Source: Epiperipatus broadwayi (taxonomy: Eukaryota > Onychophora > Udeonychophora > Euonychophora > Peripatidae). Taken from it: DNA of 64,000 bases. A program made the position numbers and the translations under genes. This document shows positions 1 to 10,300 of the stretch, one piece after another (the stretch's first letter is position 1; every line of letters starts with the position of its first letter). Location of the stretch: positions 9,212,499 through 9,276,498 of the forward strand of contig JAQFVV010000012.1 in assembly GCA_028023455.1 (NCBI GenBank), in the 5' to 3' direction. The notes under the pieces are model-generated. The model worked only from the letters and a program-made list of their open reading frames with translations. It was not told the origin of the DNA and searched no databases.

Positions 1-1499
1 TGAAATTTAGCAGATCATATTCAGTTAACGATGATACTACTTATCGAAAATATGAAATATATTAACATTATAATACACATAAATATATAGTTCTAATATG
101 AAAATAATTAACAATAAAATGAAAAGATAATAAATAAAGATACTAAATATTTTAAGCATTTAGAATGATTACAAAAAAATGTTAGCTTTCTTAGCTTTAA
201 AGAAAAATTTGATCTCTAAATGAAATGATTAAGAAAGTGATAAAAATACCAATAAATATTTATGATATCCATAAACTTGTCTAATTTCATATAAATGTTT
301 ATGAAACTTAAAATTATGATGGTATTAACAATTTTGCATAACAGAATGACATAAAAAGTAAATTTTATAAAATAATTGCATTTTTTTAGTAATAAATATA
401 CTAAAATGAATAATGTTATTCATTTCATGAGCAGCCATGTGGTCTTACATATGGCTGTAACCTGATACAGTTGTTATGAAGATAGCTAATAAAAATAGCA
501 CGACAAAAATCTTAAAGAAAGTTATAAAATAAAATAAAAATATCTTAAAATAAAGTATTAAAGATAATAATAATAGGGAAAGTTGAAATTTTATAAGGGA
601 TTATTAAAAGATATATTTTTAAATAATTATAAATAATGTCATAGTTTTATTATAAGTAATTAAATTTAAGAGAAACTACATATTAAATAATAAATGTATA
701 AAATATGTTAAAACAGACTAGCTTGTTTTACTTATCATGTTTTAATTCATATATGAATGAGTTGTTTGATACAAAATTAACAGCATAATATTAAAGAAAA
801 TAGATTAAAAATAAGGCCATAAAATATTAAGACTGGTTTTAAGTTTAGATTTGTATTTTGTATTTGGAGATAAGAGGTTCAAAAGCAAGGTAAAAATTCA
901 ATCAATTAAATAACTGTTATTTTGAAAATTGAATGTAATTAAACTGATGTCACCTAAGTTAAGTAAAATAAGGAGGTCATCAAGGTATTGTAAACAAGAG
1001 GTCAATTGTATATATATAGTCAGGATTTTCTTGATTTTTGCTTTATTGTATAGTCATGAGTATAATCAGGTGAGAAATGGAAAACCACTGGATGTCTGAA
1101 ATCTAACCTGGATCCATACTAATAAACCTGATCAAGCTATTTTAAAGGAATATTTACTCTATATGAAAGGGGGGGGGCTTAAACAACAAATAATTGCAAC
1201 AACACATTTTAGACAGAACTGTATATTAGAGAAAATGAATTCCTATCTATCTAGGAACTTGATAAAAGATAGTGCAGTGACTTGGAAAAGAAATAAATAT
1301 TATAATAAAATACATCAATTAATGCATGACATTGAGAGAGAAATATTAGCTTATAAAGAAATCATCACAAAGATCGGTGCTGATATAGTACCTTAGGCTA
1401 TTTAATGTGATATTTTCCCACCATTTTTTTTAAGTGTAGTGCCTTCCCACAACCCTTTTTAATTATAGTGCCTCAGGCGTTTTATTTTTTTGAAAACAG
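1..1499. other. A+T-rich sequence without a supported gene
   Basis: No recognisable element was found. A 77-codon open frame (1163-1396, plus) starts just before a G homopolymer. It matches no family I recognise, has no supporting context, and could be chance or an old exon or gag remnant. It lies about 100 bp upstream of the exon-like segment at 1500, but no splice relation can be shown. Confidence 0.5.
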
Positions 1500-1642
1500 T
1501 GTTTCTAGTCGATGACATTTATCGCTTGCATGTGCCAGCAGTGTTTTTGGGTGTTTCCAAATTCAAAATGGCCATCGAGCGTGTACTATATCAGCACCCA
1601 AAGATCTTTATGGAGAATTCTGGCTACAAACTTTATGCTATG
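1500..1642 (+). CDS. Exon-like coding segment of an unidentified protein
   Basis: This segment looks like one internal exon. It is preceded by a T-rich tract ending in AAAACAG (to 1499) and followed by a GTATGA donor-like site at 1643. Between them one frame is open for 47 codons, with an initial phase in which TG completes a split codon. The peptide begins FLVDDIYRLHVPAVFLGVSK and ends with ENSGYKLYAM. Its base composition is clearly less A+T-rich than its surroundings. I do not recognise the domain and assign no function. A decayed copy of the same stretch lies on the minus strand at 5838-5955, so the segment belongs to a repeated family or a duplicated gene rather than being unique. No neighbouring exons could be found in the window. 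Confidence 0.45.
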
Positions 1643-3779
1643 GTATGATACTCATACATAAGTAAAACAAAAAAACTCTATCAATTAGGCTGATATTCCA
1701 AAGTATTAACCAGTTTAGGTTTTATTTTACGATGACTTCGTATATTAATTATATCAAACTACATTTTAGCAGGCATAAACTCTGTATATGTGTATGATAA
1801 ACTATTTAATTAATTGATTAAAAAGTGAGTGAATGTTTTATTAAAAGGACTGCCAGAGTTTGCTTTTTAATGTTTACATATATTCTAGCTAGGTTTAAAG
1901 CAGCTAAAATTCAAATTTTGTTTTATCCTTTCTTATTTATATATGTATGATTATTTAAACTTATCTCTTTTTAAAACAAAAAAAAAAAAAACCAATAACA
2001 ATAAATAAAATGCTTTATTTCATGTTGAAATTGTCAGCAATTATGTAAATTAAATAAAATAGCTATTAATAGAGAATAGTCCTTTTAAATATATGGAATG
2101 CAATTTAAATTGATTATTTTAAACGATCTAATCCATTTTGTACATAAATTAACTCTTGCTTTAATTATGAATTATATTTTACACGCATTAGAACTTATAA
2201 TAGCAATGCAGTTGTTTGCATAATTAATTTGAATGGTTAAAACATATTATATCTATATGGAGAATTTGTTAACGGTTTCCTTTTTTATTTTTGAGGTTAG
2301 ATTCAAAAGGATCACCGAGTTAATGAAATTACAATTAGTATTAAAAACAAATTCAGATCTAAAGTGGCCACTCCATAGAATGATCATTATAATGAAGGTG
2401 TATTTATTATAAGAACTCTATACTAGATATATGTGTGTGACTCAGCTAGAAGATAAAGATAACTGAATACATGTATTATATTTGTGAGGGTCGGTCACCT
2501 TATAAATTTTTTTTGGACTACAAGAAATATTCAACCCATATGTGTTTCAATATATAGAAAGAAGTAACAGATAGATAGATGCAAATGCTAATTTAGATTT
2601 TTTTGACTTTTCCCCCCTTGTAATTATTACATGAAAGAATAAAGTAAAAAATATATATACTTATTAAATAAAAATGTCCTTTTGTCAATCAAGTGAATAC
2701 TTTTTATTATTATTTTGGATTATTGCAAAATGAAATTCAATTTTATTTCAGAGAGAAAACAGCATTCACAATTACAAACCTGATTAAATTCTTTCCAAGT
2801 TAAATTTTCAAAGGATATCTTACAAAGGATAAATAAAAGTGTGAAGTCAAATGTCATGTTAACTGCAGTGTGCTTTGATTCTTCAAGATTAATAATCTAA
2901 AGATTCTTAACTTTGAAGTTAGATTTTAGATTAAAAAAATAATAATACCAGAATGACTTTTTTTTTTTAACTTTTATTTTGCTGAAACATATTTTTTAAA
3001 ATTTTCATATTTTTGCAATTTTTAAAAAAAATAATAAAAAATTACTTGCATGCTGCTTAGGAGTTTATATATATATTTATTTTGATATTGTGATGACAAG
3101 GTTTTTATAGTGCAGTGTTTAATGTATTAACACTTCCTGAAAACCTATTACATAATAAAATGTGCAAATTTATGATACACCTTGGAGGTTTTTTTTTACA
3201 AGTAGATAGCTCTTGACCAATTTAATTCAGCATTCCGTATTAATTAATGGATATCTAATTATCCTTATATAAAAAGGTCACTCAAATCTATCCTAAATCT
3301 ATTGCTTAATTAATTCACATAGTGATATAATTCTGCATACATATTATCAACTTGATGTAAGTTATCTTAGATAATAAGTAATGCAATCTAATGATGTCAA
3401 TCTTTGTAAAAACTGAATGCCACAGCCTAAAAGTACATTGTATTTAGACTATTTGTCAATTTGTGCAACAAAATAGTGACAGTAATTGTAGTGTTTTGTA
3501 AAAATGGCAGACATGTTTGTGCACTCTGGAAAAACTAGAATTTATTTGAGAGGTTGTTTTTAGATCGTGCTCTGATAACTGAGGAATTTAATTAAGGCAT
3601 TGATGTAATGGCGATCGACAATTCCAAGAAATATTTGCTGATTGCAAATATTTCTGGATAAGAGACCATACCTTATTGGACAATGAATTGATTGTTGCTA
3701 TTATCAGAAAGCGATAAGAAGACTGGGTAAGAACTACGCAGTATTTGAGTAGGCAATATTTAGAGCACAACTACAATAC
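1643..3779. other. A+T-rich, gene-free stretch
   Basis: Homopolymer runs and short AT repeats only. I see no open frame, RNA gene or mobile-element signature. Confidence 0.5.
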
Positions 3780-4535
3780 AGTTACTGTTCAATTCCAGTA
3801 GGAGATATCTAGCGTCAGCGCTTGCGGTTAATGTCCAGCGCCCAGTGGAAATGTAGTTCACAGGTATAACTGAAGGAGACCACAGCCTGAGGAAACCGTC
3901 TGAATAGCAGCTGAATAAAGAGTTGAGTTTCCAGCGGTTTTCAAGTGAAGTAGACTGTTGCAGAGACGGAAGCTGTAAGGAGCTTAAGGTCAGTTGCTGT
4001 GCTTACTACGAAGAGTTTGCGTACAGCTAAAGGGACTGGGGCTAAGGTATGCCCATTGTGAACCATTTTTGTAGCAGCCAGCCTAAAAAAACATCGTGGA
4101 AATTGAACTTTAGCGAACTGTAGAAATACTCGTTGCAGACCATTCATTGGAGAGCATCCGTTTGCAGACCATTCGTTGCAAACCATTCGTTGGAGAGCAT
4201 TCGTTGCAAACCATTCGTGGCAGAGTATTCATTGGAGAGCATCCATTGCAGAGCATTTGGTGCAGACCATTAGTTGGAGAGCATCCGTGGCACATTCATT
4301 GCAGACCATTCGTTGGAGAGCATCTGTTGCAGAGAATACAGAGTGTGTTCAGAGCATTCATTGCAGCCATTCGTTGGAGAGCATCCGCAGCAGAACATTC
4401 GTTGCAAGAGAACATCGTGGGAATTGAACATAGTTATTTGCTGACCGCACAGTCATACTTGCAGATATAACATTGGCACAGTCAGACTGGTGGATACAAC
4501 AGTAATATTCTTCATTTCTTCTGTTCCTGTAAGTC
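3780..4535 (+). other. GC-richer island with possible 5' splice site
   Basis: This roughly 750-bp segment is distinctly less A+T-rich than its flanks. It contains the minisatellite at 4136-4410 and ends near TTCCTGTAAGTCAA, a good match to a donor splice site (GTAAGT at 4529). No frame is convincingly coding: the open frames over the minisatellite simply reflect its repeats. It may be a non-coding first exon, a promoter-proximal region or a solo LTR. The sequence alone does not decide between these. Confidence 0.3.
4136..4410 (+). repeat. Degenerate minisatellite, about 12-14 bp subunits
   Basis: Variants of GCAGACCATTCGTTG and GAGAGCATCCGTTG alternate many times, so subunits of about 12-14 bp combine into a roughly 27-bp higher-order unit. 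Copies differ by substitutions and small gaps. Overlapping frames are open on both strands here (for example 4147-4470 plus and 4110-4295 minus), which is expected when a repeat unit lacks stops and is not evidence for a protein. Confidence 0.8.
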
Positions 4536-5837
4536 AATAGCTCTGGTTAGATGGGTCATAAGACAGGAAATAAAATTTTTTAATTGCTGCTTGAAGCCTT
4601 CATTCCTCCACTAGACAGATGTAAAAGTTAAACTTTGTTATGTGCATATTATAGACGGCAAAAACCTACTGAGCTCTGTGATGAGCACTAAAGAGCTACA
4701 GTCAACAATGAAGTATAATCAAATATTAAAACTTACTGCACTTCAGCAAAATGCATTGTTGCCTAGTTACTCCATCAGACTACATCTGAATGATTTAAAG
4801 GTTAAGCCAATTTCTAATAATTATGTATATGGAAAAAAGATGAATGAAAACTATGAAATTAGTACCTCATTTGATAAACATTGATTTTACTAATATCTAG
4901 TTAAGTGTAACCCAATATCAATTTGTTAGCCAATATAGAATAAATTACATACATTTTTTTTTACACATATTTGGAAAATTATGGCTCCTAACACTATTCC
5001 AAATATAAATTCCATGGCATGGTCATGGTTGACTACTGCATTAACACTAACTGAACAGATGAGGTAAAATACTTGGTAGGTTAAGTAATTTATCCTATAA
5101 AATGCATGATAAAAAAGTGCAGAAATATATATACTAGTGGCCTATGTAAAAAATCATGAAGTTTTTGAAGTAATTGACAATTATAAAGATTAAATTATAT
5201 ATTAAAACAATAATTTAAATGTGCAATTTAAAGTTTAAAATTGATATAAAAAACAACAACTTTTAAACGTATGCAAGTATGTAGAGTTTTCTGCATTATT
5301 GCAACTGAAATAATTACACTACAGGGTATTATTACCAAATAATATTTAATCACCACCATCATTAGAGACTAACATCATTAACTCCTAAATAATACCCTAT
5401 TTTATTATTTCAAATTTGTAGCAACATCATAGCATAGAATCTTGAATGATAACTTAATCTTTGTTTATATTTTATCAATACTGCATACAAATAAAATTTA
5501 ACAATAAACTGAGGTGTAAAAAATAAATTTAGGAGAGGTACAGTTGAAGGAATGAAAAAATTTTCAAAAATATAAATTGAATATATTTAAAGAAAAATTT
5601 ACATTGGAAAAAAACAATATTTAAAAAATTTGTATATAAATCAAACATTTATATTGGGGGAAAAAATATTTATTAAGAAATTAGTATACGAATCAGAACA
5701 TATTTATATGCTTAAGAGTCTTTATAAAAAAGTATGCATGAATATTTTGTAAAAATAGAACGACCCTCAAAACATAGCCATGTGACTATTCTTGGCAGAT
5801 TTATTATATATAACAATAGAAATAGCTGCAATAACAT
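4536..5837. other. A+T-rich, gene-free stretch
   Basis: Nothing recognisable. An 80-codon open frame at 4642-4884 has no family resemblance and no supporting context. Confidence 0.5.
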
Positions 5838-5955
5838 CATTGTTAATAGTGATAATAAAGATATTTCGATATTGATTTAGTATGTACTCATGGCCATTTT
5901 GAATTCTAAGAACAGCCTAAAACCACTGCTGACACATCCAAGCAATAAATGATAT
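5838..5955 (-). pseudogene. Decayed copy of the 1500-1642 exon-like segment
   Basis: Read on the minus strand, this stretch aligns with the exon-like segment. Shared blocks include CATTTATYGCTTGSATGTG, CAGCAGTG, ATTCAAAATGGCCAT and ATCTTTAT, in the same order and spacing. The frame is broken and the splice-like ends are not preserved. The match was found by eye, so the divergence is not measured. Confidence 0.5.
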
Positions 5956-7480
5956 TGAGTAATCCACATGTGGTTGCATCATTTATTACTGTACTGGTCA
6001 AAGTTGTAGGTTCATCCAACAAAACCTAGATTGCAAGCAAAAGTACCCTAAATCCAGTCATGCCCGAGATACATAGGTCAAGAGCATTCCTGAATTCTGC
6101 CCTATTTGCTCTCTTTCCACATCTACAACCAATGGACTACATCTTTGATGATACAAACATATTTTTATTTACTACTATCACAAAGCAAAGAAATATAAAA
6201 AGCTCAGGGGCATGGGATATGAAATAACTCCTATGATTCATTACCCTCAGGACAAATAATAATTAAACCACTTAACCCAAGAAGACCTTAATGATATATT
6301 AAATAATAAGGTAACAATGGATATATTAATATATAAGTGAGACGGTATCCATTTACGATGGCAAAAGATAAGCCACAACCCATTAAAGTGTTTGACCTAC
6401 AACAGGTTGGTATGTTATATTAAAAAGAACTAATTAAATAAATGATTCGAACAAATTGAGTGAGTAGTATATATATATTAATAACAGAAAGGTAGGTTAT
6501 TCAGTTCTTGAAACAATAATTTCATGCTATTAATAATTTGTTATGCATACTCCAGGATACACATCCTTCTACTTAAACAACATTCAAAATTTATGCATGG
6601 AGATGCAAAACAAACTTTAAATTCAGTCATAAATATGGAATGTAAATAAATATCAGTTTTTTAATATGCTAACCAAGACACATTTCAATTTCACATGCAA
6701 ATACATAATGGTAATATTAAATAAGACATAACAAGGGTCACAATAACCTTAAATATCTATATAATCATCACATGGTACTTATTATATGCCCCTTTTTACA
6801 TCGATGGATATTTCACAAGTTAATAACTAATGATTAAGGAGAGTAAAGCAGGTATAAAATTTTATTAATACAGAGGCTTTATTTATACCGTGCAAATATT
6901 ACAGATTTGCATCAATCAAATTATTACCTAAAGAATTAATCATTCAATGTGATCTTTGGGAATTAAGCTTTGATTAGAAGATCGGGTATTGTTCGATTGA
7001 AGGAAGGGTATGTTTTAAATCAAACTTTAACTATGACATTAATACAAAATAATATTAATAGAGACTGTTTATACATTTCACAATGCCATGACTTACAATG
7101 ATTGTGTAGGATAATATAGATATATTGTGAGATGCGGTGCTGATTCCATGGTAGCCCTAGAATAAATATACCCGATTAGGTTAAGATGTGTTTCATCATT
7201 TGTTGCAAAGAAAGCATGTCTGTCCTTCTAACAGTACAATGCATGGAGAAATGGTGCATAGGGGATGCTATGGGCTGGCTATTCTGGGATCATTCCCTTG
7301 CAGAGCCTCACTATGACTTATCCATAATATGTTCAGAGGCTGGTGCTTCCAAGCCCCATTTATTGAACATTGAATAACAAGTGGATCCAGGAACTCTGGT
7401 AAAATCCAAATGACAAAGCAAAATACTAGGATTAGCATGAATAAGGAACACTAGTAAAAATGGGAGGTCTTCAATGACTT
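5956..7480. other. A+T-rich, gene-free stretch
   Basis: No recognisable gene or element. A 63-codon frame at 7186-7377 has no family resemblance. The segment is slightly less A+T-rich around 6000-6140 and 7180-7400, without an interpretable pattern. Confidence 0.45.
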
Positions 7481-7749
7481 TGGACATTCATCAGTTAACC
7501 CAGACCACAATCTCTTATACATATCTTTATCATTCTTCAATATATATATATACACACTACAGTTTGATAAGTGTCAAATATACTGCCTTCACAACTTTGA
7601 AACAAATCACTTACTGAAAACATAATATTTCTGTAGTGCAATTTTCACTACCCCACTCTCACACAAGATAGGGGCTAGTTTCTGTCTGCTTTTAACAACT
7701 TTTGGAGGGATGTAATCATAAGCATATGACAAGACACATGAAAAAGATC

Positions 7750-7811
7750 TATGATCCCCAGATGCACATTTCATGTTAAACCAGCACTCATCAGTTGGCC
7801 CAGACCACAAT
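7750..7811 (-). ncRNA. Type I hammerhead-ribozyme motif (family 2)
   Basis: On the minus strand the order is: stem I strand with GGUC, internal loop UGGG, CCAA, core CUGAUGA (7794-7788), stem II GUGCU, loop GGUUU, AACAU, core GAAA (7772-7769), a very short stem III UG-UG-CA, then UC with the predicted cleavage between 7761 and 7760, then a closing strand containing GAUCAU. The distal stem I pairing (GUGGUC with GAUCAU, with GU wobbles) differs in sequence from family 1 but keeps the fold. Stem II has one C-A mismatch, so activity of this copy is doubtful. Confidence 0.65.
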
Positions 7812-8106
7812 CTCTTATACATATCTTTATCAATGTTCAATAAATATATACATATATGATTACATCCCTTCACAACATGTTAAAAGTGAATAGAAAGCAG
7901 TCCCCATCTTGTGTGAGAATGATATTGCAAAAATTACACTACTGAAATATTATTCATTATTGAATAATTTCTAGTCTAATGGATGACAAATAAAATTTAT
8001 TTTCATTAAGTGGTTTGTGTCAAAGTTGTGAGGGCAGCACATTTGACATTTATTAAATTGTAGTATGTATATATATATACTAAACAATGAATAAGATATG
8101 TATAAG

Positions 8107-8174
8107 AGATTGTGGTCTGGGACAACTGATGAGTGTTGGTTCAGCACAAAAAATGCATCTTGGAGATCATAGAT
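8107..8174 (+). ncRNA. Hammerhead-ribozyme motif, mutated core (family 2)
   Basis: Core CTGATGA lies at 8126-8132. Stem II is GTGTT, loop GGTTC, AGCAC (8133-8147), which pairs fully with one GU. The second core box reads AAAA instead of GAAA, so this copy is probably inactive. The cleavage triplet ATC ends at 8159, and GGTC upstream pairs with GATC downstream. Confidence 0.6.
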
Positions 8175-8340
8175 ATTTTTTCACACGTCTTTGGTTATAT
8201 ATTTATGATTATATATGATTATATCCCTCCACAAAGTATTAAAAGTGGATAGAAACCAGAACCTACCTTGTGTGAGAATGGTGTAATGAAAATTACACTA
8301 TAGAAATATTATTCATTATTGGATAAACTCTAGTCTAATG

Positions 8341-10179
8341 GAAGCCTAATAAAAAACATTATCATCTTCCAATTGTTTATCAATTCTAACATTAAAGTTT
8401 CCCCATGATAATTTAAAAATATTCTTTGGTTTGACCAAAAGCATTTTGTACATCCATATAAAAAATCCTCTATCTTATCACAATGTAAACATATTAGGTA
8501 TATACACTGAATTGTCTTCAATTAAGTTGGAATAACTAATCTTACCTTTCTGTCTGATATATTATCAATTTTCACAATATTGTTGTTTTACTATTTATTT
8601 ATAATGAAGACAACATCACTTGTGCTTCCAATATTCATGCATTTGTAGTAAAGTATCAAAGTATCTACCCACTTTTTAAATCCATTATCTTTTCACCTTC
8701 TAAATTCACATAATCCAGTAATGTTCCATTTAATATTAGATAGTTCTTCCAATTCATTCAATCTTCCTCAATTTGAAAGTGATCTACAGTTGTAAGAACC
8801 TAAATAAAAAGTCATTATCAAATAGCAACCTAAATCCACAATGAGGGATTCTTAGCATTCTCTGCCAATACTCATCACAATTGCCTTGGTTGATGAATTT
8901 ACAACCTCCTAGAATTAAGAACTACAGTTTAGTTTTGTCTGTCAAGATTGTAAAAGACTATCAAGAAAAAGAAGAGTTCATTCACACACACATATCTATC
9001 CTGTATTCACAAACTCAACCCTGTTTTAGTTAAAAACTATTGGGCAAATGAGAAAAGATTAGTGATTCTTGATCTTGTAGTCAGAGATAAAAAAACAATA
9101 AACTTATCATACTAGATAATGTCTGTTAGTGAAAAATCTATCCATGTTCATCTTACTATAACGATAATAATACATTAATTATAGTTGAAGTGATAAAAAT
9201 GTGTGGAGTGGACTAGGAATTTGTCCTGCATAGAAGCTTTATGGTTTCAAAGAAAAATCAAAGAATCTTCTTTCAGATAGCAACAAAGACTATTCTGGGG
9301 CCAAAAGTAAATATATAGCTTTATCTTTCAAAAGGAAAATTTATTCACAATCCATAAGAATCATTTACAAAAAAAAGGACCTTTACATATCAATCTCAAT
9401 GGAGACCAGTTAACAAAATCATAAGTTACACTTGTATACATAGAACAACCAATTATTTTAATAACACTTACATTAAGACATTAATTATCACCAGAAATTA
9501 AAGACATATAACTTCCCATTCCAGAAAATCATAATTGTGGTCCATTTACATTAATCTGATCATGTATATCATACATATGATGGTGTTAGTCAATTCAAAC
9601 ATATATAAGTTTGCTTAATTTACGGAACATGTAGCTAATGATTAAAAACATATTTTGCCATTTAATCTGCAGAGCTTTATCTTACCAAGTGAAAAACACG
9701 TCCAACGTTTCTGTGTGTATTAATTTAACATTTAAATTTTGAGAGATTGGTCACTTTGAACCATATATTGAAAGCCATACACTTTACTTATAGATCATGA
9801 GGTTAAACCAAGCCAAGATAGGGATAACATTCATAAAAAATTACTTAAAAGCAGGTTTTCATAGAATACCTAAAACTGAAAATTATATGAAATATATCAT
9901 AGATTCTTTACAGTAAGCAAATCGGTTACCATTAAGCATTACTAAAGCAGTCTTAATATATGTATTGGGTCATTGATTAAAGCTGATCCGTTAATCAAAT
10001 GAAAGCCCTTTCCTATTAATCATCAATTAGGTGAATAACTTTATAATAGCATTTTCTAGTTCTTGGACCATATAGTTTATCTAAAATGTTTTAGGTAAAT
10101 GATTCACTCAAATTTTCTTAGTATCTGTAGATTTACAACTTTATATTCTTTTCATCATCCGTACTACACCTTGTTTTAG
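8341..10179. other. A+T-rich, gene-free stretch
   Basis: No recognisable gene or element was found on either strand. Confidence 0.45.
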
Positions 10180-10194
10180 GTTTATTAGGGATCA

Positions 10195-10300
10195 AAGGTT
10201 GAGCATGGTAAATGCCATCATTGCAATTGATCCAAGAACTTTACACTCCAGAGTCGGACAGACTACTACTGCATTAAATCATGAAGAGCTTGGATGCATG
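10195..10300 (-). repeat. tRNA-like / SINE-like fragment
   Basis: On the minus strand, ATTTAATGCAGTAGTAGTCT resembles a tRNA A-box region and is followed by GACTCTGGAGTGTAAAGTTC. A closely similar block occurs at 32795-32850, so this is a dispersed repeat, probably a tRNA-derived SINE head. No complete cloverleaf can be drawn. Confidence 0.35.

Larger units (their letters stand above)
7481..8340. mobile_element. Inverted cluster of hammerhead-bearing repeats, family 2
   Basis: At least three copies of one repeat are packed here. A minus-strand copy (about 7607-7870) and a plus-strand copy (about 8080-8340) form inverted arms. A further plus-oriented tail lies at about 7852-7980, and a short minus fragment at 7481-7525. 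Shared landmarks are a tail with GGAGGGATGTAATCAT (or its complement) and CTTGTGTGAGAATG, and a head containing a hammerhead-ribozyme core next to GAGATTGTGGTCTGG. No protein is encoded. Such small repeats with type I hammerheads are known as PLE terminal repeats or animal retrozymes; assignment to either is inference. Confidence 0.6.

Noticed and set aside
1163-1396. 77-codon open frame near the exon-like segment
   Set aside because: No family resemblance, starts next to a G homopolymer, and no splice evidence links it to 1500.
4110-4470. Several overlapping open frames on both strands
   Set aside because: They arise from the stop-free minisatellite unit; peptide repeats follow the DNA repeat in every frame.
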